A DNA stretch of 64,000 bases from Rhodococcus jostii RHA1 (GCF_000014565.1 NC_008268.1:1253001-1317000), one strand, 5' to 3'; positions 44,119 through 53,653 are shown, numbered from the stretch's first letter. Made by a program: numbers and translations. Notes: generated by a model from the sequence alone, not told the origin.

Positions 44119-46667
44119 GGATGCGCCCCTCCCGCCCCGGCCAGTTCCACCACCATCGTCAGACCACCGCCGGGGGTGTCGGTGGCGCTGATGGTCCCGC
44201 CCATCGCGTCCACGAATCCGCGGACGACGGAGAGCCCGAGCCCGACTCCCGTGGTGGTGTCGCGGTCCCCCAGCCGCTGGAACGGGGCGAACATCTCGTC
44301 TGCCCGCCCACGCGGAATTCCCGGCCCCGTGTCGGCGACGGTGACGACGGCGCGGTCGCCGACCGCCGCGGCACCGACGCGGATCACGGAGTCCTCACCG
44401 TAGCGGAGTGCGTTGTCGATCAGATTCGCGAGCACCCGCTCGAGCAGGCCCGAATCCGCCATCGCCGCGACCGTTCCGACGTCGACCTCCACCCTTTCCC
44501 GGGCCCTGGTCCCGGTCCGGCCGCCGATTCCCAGACCCACCAGCGCCCGGTGCACCACCTCGTCGAGGTACACCGGCCGCAGCGTCGGGGTCACCACTCC
44601 CGCCGCGAGACGGGACGAGTCGAGCAGGTTGCCGACGAGGGAGGTCAGGACGTCGGCCGATTCCTCGATGGTCGCGAGCAGTTCGGCGGTGTCCTCGGGT
44701 GAGAAGTCGACGTCGTCGCTGCGCAGGCTGGACGCGGCGGCCTTGACCGCGGCCAGCGGGGTCCGGAGGTCGTGGCTGACGGCGGACAGCAGCGATCGCC
44801 GCAACCGGTCGGCCTCGGCCAGCGCCTGCGCCTGCCCCGCCTCCTGCGCGAGCTCGGTCTGACGGATCATGCCCACCGCCTGGTTGGCGACGGCGAGCAG
44901 CACGCGACGGTCCCGGGCGTGCAGTTCACTTCCGCGCAGGGCGAGCGCGTACTCCCCTTCCCCCACCTCGCAGACGGTGTCGGCGTCGTCGACGCTCACC
45001 GGTGGGTGCGGCCCGACGGACCCCACCGGACCGCGGTCGCGGTGCAGCACGCTGACCGAATCCTGGCCGTAGGTCTCGCGCACCTTCTCGAGCAGGGTGC
45101 CGAGGTCGGCGCCGCGCAGCACCGATCCGGCGAACAGTGCCAGCAGCTCGGCTTCCTGCGACGCCCGGCGGGCTTCCCGCGACCGCTTGGCGGCCGCGTC
45201 GACCAGGACCGCGACGGCGACGGCCACCACGAGCAGCACGACCGTGGTGATGAAGTTGTCCGGCTCGGCGATGGTGAAGCTCCGCACCGGCGGCGTGAAG
45301 AAGTAGTTGAGGAACAGACCCGAGATCAGCGCGGAGAACGCGGCGGGGGCGACACCCCCGAGCAGCGAGACGAGCAGCACCACGATGAAGAACAGGGCCC
45401 CCTCGCCGACCAATCCGAGCCACCGGTCGACGGCACTCATCACGAGCGTGGCCACCGACGGTACGAGGACGGCGGCGATCCAGGCGATCGCCGTGCGCGA
45501 ACGGGAGCCCACCGGCGACAACCGCCGCGGGCGGTGGGATTCGCCGTGCGTCACCATGTGCACGTCGATCGACCCGGACTGGTGCAGCACGCTCGCGCCG
45601 ATGCCCTCGTCGAAGATCCGTGCCCACCGTGAGCGTCTCGACGTGCCCAGCACCAGCTGCGTGGCGTTCGCGGTCCGGGCGAAGTCGAGCAGCGTGGTGG
45701 GAACGTCGTCGCCGACGACGCTGTGCAGGCTCGCCCCGATGCTCGCGGCGAGCGTGCGCACCTTGCCCATCTCCGGAGCCGAGACACCCGCGAGGCCGTC
45801 GCCGCGCACCACGTGCACGACGATCAGTTCGGCGCTGGATCTCGACGCGATCCGGCCGGCGCGCCGAACCAGCGTCTCCGATTCCAGCCCGCCCGTCACC
45901 GCGACCACCACCCGTTCCCGGGCCTCCCACGTGTCGGTGATCTTGTTCTCCGCACGGTATTTCGCGAGTGCGGCATCCACCTGGTCGGCCACCCACAGCA
46001 GGGCCAGTTCGCGGAGTGCGGTGAGGTTCCCTTTCCGGAAGTAGTTGCTCAGTGCCGCGTCGACCTTGTCCGCGGCATAGATGTTGCCGTGGGACAGCCT
46101 GCGGCGCAGAGCCTCCGGAGTGATGTCGACCAATTCGACCTGGGTGGCGGCGCGCACCACCTCGTCGGGAACCGTTTCCTGCTGCACCACTCCGGTGATC
46201 CGCTGGACCACGTCGTTGAGGCTTTCGAGGTGCTGGACGTTGAGCGTCGAGAGGACGTCGATCCCCGCGGCGAGGAGTATCTCCACGTCCTGCCAGCGTT
46301 TCTCGTGGACGCTGCCCGGTGTGTTCGTGTGCGCGAGCTCGTCGACGAGGACCAGCGCCGGCCTGCGGGCCAGCACCGCCTCGACGTCGAGTTCCCGGCC
46401 GAGCGTGCCCCGGTAGGCGATCAGCTTGGGCGGAACCAGTTCGAGGTCGCCGAGCTGCGCCGCCGTGCGGTCGCGGCCGTGGGTCTCCACCACGGCCGCG
46501 ACCACGTCGCACCCCCGTTCCCGGCGGCGGTGCGCCTCACCGAGCATCGCGAACGTCTTGCCGACGCCCGGTGCGGCTCCGAGATAGATGCGCAGTTCGC
46601 CGCGTCGGTGTTCGGCGTCCCGGCGCTCGCCGTCGGTTCCGGTACCACTCACCTCGCCATCATCCAC
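44115..46667 (-). CDS. kdpD: Potassium/turgor sensor histidine kinase KdpD
   Basis: Encodes 850 residues. The cytosolic KdpD domain begins at about 24 with Walker A GAAPGVGKT (30-38), followed by a universal-stress-like domain (about 250-370), four transmembrane helices (about 395-500), a GAF-like region, the phospho-acceptor His in AVSHDLRTPLAAVK, and the ATPase domain with ADTGPGIP and GLGLSVV. It senses low potassium or envelope stress and phosphorylates KdpE. GTG 46667 overlaps kdpC by 8 bases. Confidence 0.95.
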   Translation of the reverse strand: MDDGEVSGTGTDGERRDAEHRRGELRIYLGAAPGVGKTFAMLGEAHRRRERGCDVVAAVVETHGRDRTAAQLGDLELVPPKLIAYRGTLGRELDVEAVLARRPALVLVDELAHTNTPGSVHEKRWQDVEILLAAGIDVLSTLNVQHLESLNDVVQRITGVVQQETVPDEVVRAATQVELVDITPEALRRRLSHGNIYAADKVDAALSNYFRKGNLTALRELALLWVADQVDAALAKYRAENKITDTWEARERVVVAVTGGLESETLVRRAGRIASRSSAELIVVHVVRGDGLAGVSAPEMGKVRTLAASIGASLHSVVGDDVPTTLLDFARTANATQLVLGTSRRSRWARIFDEGIGASVLHQSGSIDVHMVTHGESHRPRRLSPVGSRSRTAIAWIAAVLVPSVATLVMSAVDRWLGLVGEGALFFIVVLLVSLLGGVAPAAFSALISGLFLNYFFTPPVRSFTIAEPDNFITTVVLLVVAVAVAVLVDAAAKRSREARRASQEAELLALFAGSVLRGADLGTLLEKVRETYGQDSVSVLHRDRGPVGSVGPHPPVSVDDADTVCEVGEGEYALALRGSELHARDRRVLLAVANQAVGMIRQTELAQEAGQAQALAEADRLRRSLLSAVSHDLRTPLAAVKAAASSLRSDDVDFSPEDTAELLATIEESADVLTSLVGNLLDSSRLAAGVVTPTLRPVYLDEVVHRALVGLGIGGRTGTRARERVEVDVGTVAAMADSGLLERVLANLIDNALRYGEDSVIRVGAAAVGDRAVVTVADTGPGIPRGRADEMFAPFQRLGDRDTTTGVGLGLSVVRGFVDAMGGTISATDTPGGGLTMVVELAGAGGAHP

Positions 46668-47310
46668 CAGCGGTCGGGGCCGTGCACTCAGGAGCGGTCA
46701 GGCCGAGGGCCAGGTTCAGTTCGAGGACGTTCACCCGTTCCTCACCGAGGAAGCCGAGTTGCCTTCCCTCGGTGTTCTCGTCGACGAGTTGCCGGACCCG
46801 GGTCTCGCTGAGACCGTTCTCCGCGGCCACCCTCGGCACCTGCAACGCCGCGTACGCGGGGCTGATGTGCGGGTCGATGCCCGAGCCGGATCCTGTGACC
46901 GCGTCGGGCGGTACCACGGCGGGGTCCACCCCTTCCCGGGTGGCGATCGCCGCCCGCCGGTCGGCGATGAACGTCGCCAGGATTTCACTGCTCGGCCCCT
47001 GGTTGGTGGGCAGGGCGGAGGCGGGGTCGCCCGTCGCGAACGGATCCTGTTCGGCCACCGACCCGGTGACCCGGTGGTGGAAGAACGGATCCGGCTCCCC
47101 CGCAGGCACCTGCGGGTCGACACCGACCCACCGGCTCCCGACGACGCACCCGGTGCTGTCGCGCACCGGAGACCCCTCGGCCGCTCCGGCGCCGATCCTG
47201 CTCACCCCCCACACTGCGGCGGGATAAAGCACACCGAGGACTGCCGTGAGTGCGAGCAGGACGAGTAGTCCGGCCCAGGTCTGCCGGAGCAGCCCGATGA
47301 GAAATCGCAT
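46660..47310 (-). CDS. kdpC: K+-transporting ATPase subunit C
   Basis: Encodes 216 residues: one N-terminal transmembrane helix (WAGLLVLLALTAVLGVLYP) and an extracytoplasmic domain with the conserved YAALQVPRVAAENGLS and VNVLELNLAL segments. KdpC holds KdpA and KdpB together and raises ATP affinity. Six bases separate it from kdpB upstream. Confidence 0.95.
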   Translation of the reverse strand: MRFLIGLLRQTWAGLLVLLALTAVLGVLYPAAVWGVSRIGAGAAEGSPVRDSTGCVVGSRWVGVDPQVPAGEPDPFFHHRVTGSVAEQDPFATGDPASALPTNQGPSSEILATFIADRRAAIATREGVDPAVVPPDAVTGSGSGIDPHISPAYAALQVPRVAAENGLSETRVRQLVDENTEGRQLGFLGEERVNVLELNLALGLTAPECTAPTAGG

Positions 47311-47316
47311 GCGGGA

Positions 47317-49422
47317 TCACCCAATTCCGGGAACGAGACGGACGACGAGGTCGATGAGCCAGATACCGGCGAACGGTGTGATCACACCGCCGAGGCCGTA
47401 GATCAGCAGGTTGCGGCCCAGCAGCGTCGACGCCGACGACGGACGGTAGCGAACGCCTTTCAGCGACAACGGGATCAGCGCGACGATCACCACGGCGTTG
47501 AAGATCACCGCCGACAGGATGGCGGATTCCGGGGTGGCCAGCCGCATGATGTTCAGCGTGTTCAGCTGCGGATAGATGCCGCTGAACAGGGCGGGAAGAA
47601 TCGCGAAGTACTTGGCCAGGTCGTTGGCGAGCGAGAACGTGGTGAGCGCACCGCGGGTGATGAGAAGCTGCTTGCCGATCTCCACCACCTCGATGAGCTT
47701 GGTGGGATCCGAATCGAGATCCACCATGTTCCCGGCTTCCTTCGCCGCGGACGTGCCGGTGTTCATCGCCACCCCGACATCCGCCTGGGCCAGCGCCGGG
47801 GCGTCGTTGGTGCCGTCCCCGGTCATCGCGACGAGCCGGCCGCGCTCCTGTTCTCTGCGGATCAGCGCGAGCTTGTCCTCGGGTGTCGCCTCGGCCATGA
47901 AGTCGTCGACTCCGGCCTCGGCCGCGATGGCCTTCGCCGTCAACGGGTTGTCGCCGGTGATCATCACCGTGCGAATCCCCATGGCCCGCAGTTCCGCGAA
48001 CCGCTCGGCGATACCCGGTTTCACCACGTCCGACAGCGCGATCACGCCGAGGACGGTCGCTGCGTCTCCGCGGACGGTGGCGACCACCAACGGGGTTCCC
48101 CCGGCCTGCGCGATCCGGTTCACGCTGTCGGTGACCGCGGACGCCGCGCGTCCGCCGAGCGCCCGCACCCAGGTCAGCACCGCGTCGCTCGCGCCCTTGC
48201 GGATCCGGGCGCCGTCGATGTCGAGTCCGCTCATCCGGGTCTGCGCCGTGAACGGCACGAACTCCGCCGCTCTCTCCGCCTCGGACGGTGCGGGGTCCAA
48301 CCCGAAGTCGCGGGCGCACAGGTCCACGATGCTGCGACCCTCGGGCGTGCCGTCCGCGAGACTGGACAACCGTGCGGCCGTGGCCAACTCGATCGCGGAA
48401 ACCCCCGGTGCGGGATGCAGGGCCGTGGCCTGCCGGTTGCCGAACGTGATGGTGCCGGTCTTGTCCATCAGCAGGGTGTCGATGTCGCCGGCAGCCTCCA
48501 CCGCCCGCCCCGACATCGCCAGGACGTTCCGCTGCACCAGTCGGTCCATCCCGGCGATGCCGATGGCCGACAGCAGGGCCCCGATCGTGGTGGGGATCAG
48601 GCAGACCAGCAACGCGATCAGCTTGATCGGATCCTGCTCCTGGCCCGCGTACAGGCCCATCGGGCCGATCGCGACGACGGCCAGCAGGAAGATGATCGTC
48701 AGCGACGCCAGCAGGATGTTCAGCGCGATCTCGTTCGGCGTCTTCTGCCGCGCCGCCCCCTCCACTAGGGCGATCATCCGGTCCACGAACGACTGTCCGG
48801 GGGCCGCGGTGATGCGCACGACGATCCGGTCGGACAGCACGGTCGTGCCACCGGTGACGGCACACCGGTCGCCACCGGATTCGCGGACGACGGGCGCCGA
48901 TTCGCCGGTGATGGCCGACTCGTCCACGGTCGCAATGCCGTCGACGACGTCACCGTCGCCGGGTATCACCTCTCCCGCCTCGACGACCACCCGGTCGCCG
49001 ACGGTGAGTTCGGTACCCGCCACCGACTCCACCCGGCCGCTCGCCGCGATCCGGTGGGCGACCGTGTCCTGCTTCACCTTCCGCAGGCTCGCCGCCTGCG
49101 CCTTGCCCCGGCCTTCCGCGACCGACTCGGCCAGATTCGCGAACAGCACCGTGAACCACAGCCAGGCGGCGACGGCCCAGGAGAACACGGACGGGTCGGC
49201 GACGGCCATGACGGTGGTGACGACGGAGCCGACGAACACCACGAACATCACCGGGTTGCGGGCGAGGTGCCGGGGGTCGAGTTTGCGCAGGGCGCCCGGT
49301 AGCGCCGTCACCAGCTGGGCGGGGCTGAAGATTCCCGCCTTCACGGGCGCCGGGTCGTGGCCGGCATCGGTCGTCGTGGTCGCCGCCTCGTTCTCCAGAC
49401 GACTGGTCACGTTCACACTCAC
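47317..49422 (-). CDS. kdpB: K+-transporting P-type ATPase subunit B
   Basis: Encodes 701 residues of P-type ATPase. Asp320 in DKTGT is phosphorylated in each cycle; TGES (172-175) is the actuator dephosphorylation loop, whose Ser in E. coli is an inhibitory phosphosite; [12 protein letters not shown] is the hinge motif. About seven transmembrane helices. GTG 49422 overlaps the kdpA stop by 4 bases (GTGA), which selects this start over the longer frame to 50235. Confidence 0.97.
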   Translation of the reverse strand: MSVNVTSRLENEAATTTTDAGHDPAPVKAGIFSPAQLVTALPGALRKLDPRHLARNPVMFVVFVGSVVTTVMAVADPSVFSWAVAAWLWFTVLFANLAESVAEGRGKAQAASLRKVKQDTVAHRIAASGRVESVAGTELTVGDRVVVEAGEVIPGDGDVVDGIATVDESAITGESAPVVRESGGDRCAVTGGTTVLSDRIVVRITAAPGQSFVDRMIALVEGAARQKTPNEIALNILLASLTIIFLLAVVAIGPMGLYAGQEQDPIKLIALLVCLIPTTIGALLSAIGIAGMDRLVQRNVLAMSGRAVEAAGDIDTLLMDKTGTITFGNRQATALHPAPGVSAIELATAARLSSLADGTPEGRSIVDLCARDFGLDPAPSEAERAAEFVPFTAQTRMSGLDIDGARIRKGASDAVLTWVRALGGRAASAVTDSVNRIAQAGGTPLVVATVRGDAATVLGVIALSDVVKPGIAERFAELRAMGIRTVMITGDNPLTAKAIAAEAGVDDFMAEATPEDKLALIRREQERGRLVAMTGDGTNDAPALAQADVGVAMNTGTSAAKEAGNMVDLDSDPTKLIEVVEIGKQLLITRGALTTFSLANDLAKYFAILPALFSGIYPQLNTLNIMRLATPESAILSAVIFNAVVIVALIPLSLKGVRYRPSSASTLLGRNLLIYGLGGVITPFAGIWLIDLVVRLVPGIG

Positions 49423-51134
49423 TGCAGAGCCTCCGCGATCGGTCCCAGCGCGAGGGCCGGGAAGAATGTCAACGCCGCGACGAGCACGACGGTGCCGGTG
49501 AGGAGCCCGGTGAACATCGGGCCCGCCGTCGGCAGGGTTCCGGCGCCTGCGGCCGTCTTCTTCTGCGACGCCAGGGATCCGGCGAGCGCGAGGACGAAGA
49601 TGATCGGCAGGAACCGGCCGAACAGCATGCACAGGCCGAGAGCGGTCTGGAACCAGTCGCTCGTCACCGTCAGCCCGCCGAACGCACTGCCGTTGTTGTT
49701 CGAGGCCGACGCGAACGCGTACAGCACTTCCGAGAACCCGTGGATGGATCCGGGACTTCCGGGGTCGCCGCTGTTGCCCTGGTAACCGGTGGTCGAGGAC
49801 AGGATCACGGTGATCCCGGTCCCGATCAGGACGAGCGCCGGCATCACCAGCACGGACAGGGCGGCGAGGGTGATCTCCCGCTGCCGCAGCTTCTTGCCGA
49901 GGTATTCGGGTGTGCGGCCGACGAGGAGTCCGCCGACGAAGACGGCGATCAGGGCGAGGACGAGAATTCCGTAGAGCCCCGTGCCGACACCGCCCGGCGC
50001 GATCTCGCCGAGCAGCATGTTGAGCAGAACGGCTCCGCCGCCGAGCGGCGACAGGCTGTCGTGCGCCGAATTCACTGCGCCCGTGGATGTTCCGGTGGTG
50101 CTCACGGCGAACAGTGCCGTTCCCGGGATTCCGAAACGCACCTCCTTGCCCTCCATCATCGCGCCCGCGGCGGTGGCGGCGACGCCGCGCCGACCCGACT
50201 CCGCGGCCAGCGTGACCGCGAGGAGCGATCCCCACAGGATGCCCATCACGGCGAGCAGGGTCAGCCCCTGGCGGTGCCCGGACACCTCGCTCGCTCGGTC
50301 GTGAGGATCGCCGACCATGGTGCCGAACGTGCGGGTGAGGGAGACCGGGATCAGCAGGATCGCGAGGATCTCGACGATGTTGCTGACCGGCGTCGGGTTC
50401 TCGAACGGGTGCGCTGAATTGGCGGCGAGAATCCCGCCGCCGTTGGTGCCGAGTTCCTTGATCGCTTCCTGCGAGGCGACGGGCGCGAGTGCGTTGGTGA
50501 CGGAGTTGCCGTCCAGACCGGTGGACGCGAAGCCCGGGTGGAAGGACTGGATCACGCCCTGGCTCAGCAGGATCAGCGCGATCACGAAGGAGAACGGCAG
50601 CAGAATACGCAGGCTGCCCCGGGTGAGGTCCACCCAGAAGTTGCCGATCTCACCGCCGCGCGACACCCGGACGAATCCGCGGATCAGCGCCACCGCGACG
50701 GCCATGCCCACCGCTGCGGACACGAAGTTCTGCACAGCGAGCCCGACCGGCTGGGTCAGGTTGCTCATCGTCGTCTCGGGCGCATACGACTGCCAGTTGG
50801 TGTTCGTCACGAACGACACGGCCGTGTTGAACGCCACCGCGGGACTGACCCCGGAGAGGTCCCCGGACAGCGGCAGCACGCCCTGGATGCGCTGCAGCGC
50901 GTAGAGGAACAGCACACTCGCCGTAGAGAATCCCAGCACGCTGCCCGCGTAGCCGTACCAGGTCTGCTCGGTGTGGGGGTTGATGCGGCACAGGCGGTAC
51001 AGGACGGATTCGAACCGCAGGTGACGGCGTGATTCGTACACGCGCGCCATGTAGTCGCCCACCGGCACGTAGGCGACCGCGAGGACGGCGAGGACGAAGG
51101 CGACCTGCAGTCCGGCCGCCAGGGCAGGCGTCAT
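49419..51134 (-). CDS. kdpA: K+-transporting ATPase subunit A, channel-like
   Basis: Encodes 571 residues with about ten transmembrane helices. Four selectivity-filter repeats are visible: [48 protein letters not shown] and [11 protein letters not shown], as in other KdpA proteins. It selects potassium from outside and passes it through the intersubunit tunnel to KdpB. ATG 51134 shares one base with the kdpF stop (TGATG). Confidence 0.97.
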   Translation of the reverse strand: MTPALAAGLQVAFVLAVLAVAYVPVGDYMARVYESRRHLRFESVLYRLCRINPHTEQTWYGYAGSVLGFSTASVLFLYALQRIQGVLPLSGDLSGVSPAVAFNTAVSFVTNTNWQSYAPETTMSNLTQPVGLAVQNFVSAAVGMAVAVALIRGFVRVSRGGEIGNFWVDLTRGSLRILLPFSFVIALILLSQGVIQSFHPGFASTGLDGNSVTNALAPVASQEAIKELGTNGGGILAANSAHPFENPTPVSNIVEILAILLIPVSLTRTFGTMVGDPHDRASEVSGHRQGLTLLAVMGILWGSLLAVTLAAESGRRGVAATAAGAMMEGKEVRFGIPGTALFAVSTTGTSTGAVNSAHDSLSPLGGGAVLLNMLLGEIAPGGVGTGLYGILVLALIAVFVGGLLVGRTPEYLGKKLRQREITLAALSVLVMPALVLIGTGITVILSSTTGYQGNSGDPGSPGSIHGFSEVLYAFASASNNNGSAFGGLTVTSDWFQTALGLCMLFGRFLPIIFVLALAGSLASQKKTAAGAGTLPTAGPMFTGLLTGTVVLVAALTFFPALALGPIAEALQ

Positions 51135-51232
51135 CAGAACCGCTCCGGGTCGATGAGCGCGATCAGGAGGTACACGACGAGCGCTGCGGCGATCGTGACC
51201 AGCGCGACCGCGAGTATTCCGGCGCCCGTCAT
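51134..51232 (-). CDS. kdpF: KdpF, small stabilising subunit
   Basis: Encodes 32 residues, a single transmembrane helix ending LLIALIDPERF. The P-E-R/K-F end is the KdpF signature. KdpF stabilises the KdpABC complex. Its ATG overlaps the stop of a further small ORF upstream by 4 bases (ATGA), and its stop overlaps kdpA. Confidence 0.92.
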   Translation of the reverse strand: MTGAGILAVALVTIAAALVVYLLIALIDPERF

Positions 51233-51321
51233 TTCACGCGTCCGGTCTGCAGGGCACGGAGAACGAGCGCGCAACAGGCGAATCCGCCGACGACGAGCGC
51301 GACGTAGGCCACATCGGCCAT
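51229..51321 (-). CDS. 30-residue membrane micropeptide at the head of the kdp operon
   Basis: Encodes 30 residues starting MADVAYVALVVGGFACC and ending LQTGRVK: one predicted transmembrane helix with two adjacent cysteines, then a basic cytoplasmic end. GAGGGAT eight bases before ATG 51321 is a fair ribosome binding site and the stop overlaps the kdpF start (ATGA), so the two are coupled. No family name is known to me. It could be a second small subunit of the Kdp pump or a leader whose translation sets kdpF expression. Confidence 0.65.
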   Translation of the reverse strand: MADVAYVALVVGGFACCALVLRALQTGRVK

Positions 51322-51361
51322 GTGAGGATCCCTCTTCGTACTGATCCTGCGGTTCAGCGCA

Positions 51362-51395
51362 GGCATGACACCCCACGGTTGTGGGGTGTCATGCC
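51362..51395. terminator. 15-bp hairpin upstream of the kdp operon
   Basis: Perfect arms at 51362-51376 and 51381-51395 close a 4-nt loop, with no T tract. It lies 41 bases before the first kdp ORF and 78 bases after the PPOX gene on the same strand. It may end PPOX transcription, or sit in the kdp leader if transcription begins before it. Confidence 0.6.
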
Positions 51396-51429
51396 AGCAT
51401 CACGCCGGATCTCGGCGAAAGAGGCGGCG

Positions 51430-51478
51430 CTGACGAAGCGCTTACGGGACTCCTCCGGCTCTTGACGCTTTCCTTACG
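51430..51478 (-). promoter_or_regulatory. Tandem 6-5-6 direct repeats, candidate KdpE binding sites
   Basis: On the minus strand, CGTAAG-N5-CGTCAA (51478-51462) is followed by CGTAAG-N5-CGTCAG (51446-51430). Each is a direct repeat of CGTNAG-like hexamers at 11-bp pitch, the layout of E. coli KdpE sites (TTTATA-N5-TTTACA), and the two copies are 32 bp apart, three helical turns. They lie 109-157 bases upstream of the first kdp ORF. The distal copy overlaps the last codons of the PPOX gene by 5 bases. Confidence 0.55.
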
Positions 51479-52103
51479 CGGTCCGGGTCAGCCGCGACAC
51501 GGACGCGGGCACGGGTGTGCCGCTCGCCACCCACGGTGCCGGGACGGGCGCACCGGCGACCGACCGAACCGGGACCACGCCGGCCCACGCGCTGCTGGTT
51601 TCCGTGGGTTCGCCCGGCGGTGCGTCCCGCACCTTGACGGTCCACTGGCCCGGCGTGATCGGGAGGGCGAGGGCCAGTGTCGCGGCGAGTTCCTTGCGCC
51701 GGTGCCCCCGGACCTCCGTGCTGCGGCCGGGGATCAGCACGTCCGACAGCGCGTTCAGTGCGTCGGCGGATTCGTCTTCGCCGAGGGTGACGAGGTTGCC
51801 CCGCACCACCGCCGAACGGTAGTTGGCGGACGAGTCGAACAGGGTGTCCGCGACGACGATTCCGTCGAGCATCGCGACGCACAGCACCGCAGGCGCGCCC
51901 GCCGCCACCTGCCGCAGCGCACCGGCCCCGGTGGAGCCGTGCAGCAGGATCCTGTCGCCGTCGCGGGCGTACAGCATCGGCACGGCCCATGGCAGCCCGT
52001 CGACGACGGTGGCGAGGGTGCCCATCGGCGCGGCGTCGAGGACGGCGTCGAGTTGCGCGCGTTCGGTGCGGGCACGGTCGGGGTATCTCATGATCTTGTC
52101 CAC
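51474..52103 (-). CDS. Pyridoxamine 5'-phosphate oxidase-related FMN-binding protein
   Basis: Encodes 209 residues of the flavin-nucleotide-binding split-barrel type (PPOX_2). MGTLATVVDGLPWAVPMLYARDGDRILLHGS (in pieces) and VVADTLFDSSANYRSAVVRG are typical, followed by a C-terminal WTVKV strand. Such proteins bind FMN or F420 or heme; true PdxH activity is not implied. It is divergent from a MocR regulator across 78 bases with an operator-like repeat, so it is probably that regulator's target. Start GTG 52103 or ATG 52091. Confidence 0.85.
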   Translation of the reverse strand: MDKIMRYPDRARTERAQLDAVLDAAPMGTLATVVDGLPWAVPMLYARDGDRILLHGSTGAGALRQVAAGAPAVLCVAMLDGIVVADTLFDSSANYRSAVVRGNLVTLGEDESADALNALSDVLIPGRSTEVRGHRRKELAATLALALPITPGQWTVKVRDAPPGEPTETSSAWAGVVPVRSVAGAPVPAPWVASGTPVPASVSRLTRTA

Positions 52104-52122
52104 GAGACCATCCTCACCCTAA

Positions 52123-52146
52123 TGTGGATCATCCTCCAGATCCACA
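52123..52146. promoter_or_regulatory. Inverted repeat between MocR and PPOX genes
   Basis: TGTGGATC (52123-52130) and GATCCACA (52139-52146) are perfect 8-bp arms spaced by 8 bp. The repeat ends 22 bases before the likely -10 TATTGT (52169-52174) of the MocR gene and begins 20 bases upstream of the PPOX start, well placed to control both. Confidence 0.6.
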
Positions 52147-52181
52147 ATCATCATTATCGACAGACCAGTATTGTCGGGACC

Positions 52182-53630
52182 ATGCCCCGGATCAGCCCCG
52201 AACTGCACCTGACGTTGCGGCTCCCCGACACCGACGCGCCGCTGCGGCATCGCATCGCGGAGTCGATCCTCGACGAGATCCGCGTGGGTCGCCTGCGACC
52301 CGGCGACCCACTGCCCTCCTCGCGGGCGCTGGCCGAACACCTGACAGTCGCGCGGGCGTCGGTGGTCGACGCCTACGACGAACTCTGCTCGTCCGGATAC
52401 GCGAACGCCCGCGCCGGGTCCGGCACCCGGATCGCACCCGGCGCCGACGTCGCGGCCCGCGCACACGTCGCCTCGCACACGATCACCCGAACGTCGGATC
52501 AGGCCTCCTCCGCCGCCCCGGGAACACCGGCGGCGCTGTGGGATCTCACTCCGGGCCACCCCGATCCCGCCCTGATCTCCACCGTCGACTGGCGCCGGGC
52601 GTGGCGGTCGGCCGCCGCCGCGGCCGTGACCTCGGACGTCCCGGGCCCGGACGCACACCCGGAGTTGCGACGGTCCCTCGTGGAACATCTACGCCGCACC
52701 CGCGGGATCGCGGCGGGCCCCGACGAACTGGTGATCGTTCCCGGAGTCGCCGCTGCGCTCCGCACCCTCGTGACCGCAGCAGGACTCCGCGGCCGGGACG
52801 TGGTGTTCGAGGAGCCCGGCTACAGCCGGGCCCGCACCGTCCTCGACGGTTCGGGGGTTCGGACGCGCAGCGTGTCCGTGGACGGCGACGGCCTCGACCC
52901 CGCCCTGCTGCGCGCCACCGACGCCGCGGCCTACTGCACGCCTGCCCATCAGTATCCGATGGGAGCCCGGATACCGGTGAGCCGCAGGGCCCGGCTCGTG
53001 GCCGACGCCGCGGCCTCCGGAACGGTGATCATCGAGGACGACTACGACGGCGAGTTCCGCTACGACGTGTCGGCACTGCCAGCCCTGCGCAGCATCGACC
53101 GCGGGTCGGAATGCGTGGCGTACGTGGGCACAGCGTCGAAGATCCTCACTCCCTCGATCCGCGTGGCGTGGGTGATCGCGCCTCCGGCGCTCCGGCCGGG
53201 ACTCGTCCGGGCCCTCGACGCGAGCGGTGAGGCATGCTGCGCGACCACGGCCCTCGCGCTGGCGCATTTCATCGACTCGGGCGCGCTGTCGCGGCACCTC
53301 GCCCGCGCCTCCCGCACCTACTCGGCCCGCCGGGCGGCCTTCGTCGCCGCACTGCAGCAGCAATTGTCCGCGGTCGACACGGACGGTGTCGGGCTGGCCG
53401 GCATCGAGGCCGGTCTCCACGTCGTCCTCACGCTGCCCGGTTCCGTCGACGACGTCGCCGTGTCGGCTGAGCTGCAGGACCACGGTGTGACGGTCCCGAG
53501 CCTCGCCGATTACCGCACCACACCGGGCGGACCGCGGGGGCTGGTCTGCGGGTACGCCCGGCTCCCCGAATCGCAGGCTCGCGGGGCGGCCGAGGCGATC
53601 GGGAGGGTGGTCCGGCGACACCTCGGCTGA
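52182..53630 (+). CDS. MocR/PdxR-type GntR regulator with aminotransferase domain
   Basis: Encodes 482 residues. Residues 20-85 are a GntR winged helix (ESILDEIRVGRLRPGDPLPSSRALAEHL); residues 120-480 are a fold-type I aminotransferase domain with HQYPMG, IEDDYDGEFRY and the PLP Lys in GTASKILTPSIRVAW. MocR proteins sense PLP or an amino-acid adduct; PdxR members control pyridoxal synthesis, but here the divergent neighbour is a PPOX protein and no pdxST is seen. TATTGT seven bases before the ATG suggests a leaderless message. Confidence 0.9.
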   Translation: MPRISPELHLTLRLPDTDAPLRHRIAESILDEIRVGRLRPGDPLPSSRALAEHLTVARASVVDAYDELCSSGYANARAGSGTRIAPGADVAARAHVASHTITRTSDQASSAAPGTPAALWDLTPGHPDPALISTVDWRRAWRSAAAAAVTSDVPGPDAHPELRRSLVEHLRRTRGIAAGPDELVIVPGVAAALRTLVTAAGLRGRDVVFEEPGYSRARTVLDGSGVRTRSVSVDGDGLDPALLRATDAAAYCTPAHQYPMGARIPVSRRARLVADAAASGTVIIEDDYDGEFRYDVSALPALRSIDRGSECVAYVGTASKILTPSIRVAWVIAPPALRPGLVRALDASGEACCATTALALAHFIDSGALSRHLARASRTYSARRAAFVAALQQQLSAVDTDGVGLAGIEAGLHVVLTLPGSVDDVAVSAELQDHGVTVPSLADYRTTPGGPRGLVCGYARLPESQARGAAEAIGRVVRRHLG

Positions 53631-53631
53631 T

Positions 53632-53653
53632 ACTGTTCGTTCGAACGAACAGT
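53632..53653. promoter_or_regulatory. Perfect 22-bp palindrome before the amidase-TetR operon
   Basis: The left half ACTGTTCGTTC (53632-53642) is mirrored exactly by GAACGAACAGT (53643-53653). It begins one base after the MocR stop and ends 16 bases before the amidase ATG, so it probably overlaps the promoter. It has the form of a TetR operator, and a TetR gene is the second gene of the operon. Confidence 0.75.

Noticed and set aside
49423..50235. Longer kdpB frame reaching into kdpA
   Set aside because: The segment lies opposite nothing useful, is out of frame with kdpA, and reads as Arg-rich noise. GTG 49422 overlapping the kdpA stop is the natural start.
51322..51430. c-di-AMP (ydaO) or potassium riboswitch before kdp
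   Set aside because: The leader is too short and shows only one hairpin; none of the conserved ydaO core could be matched.
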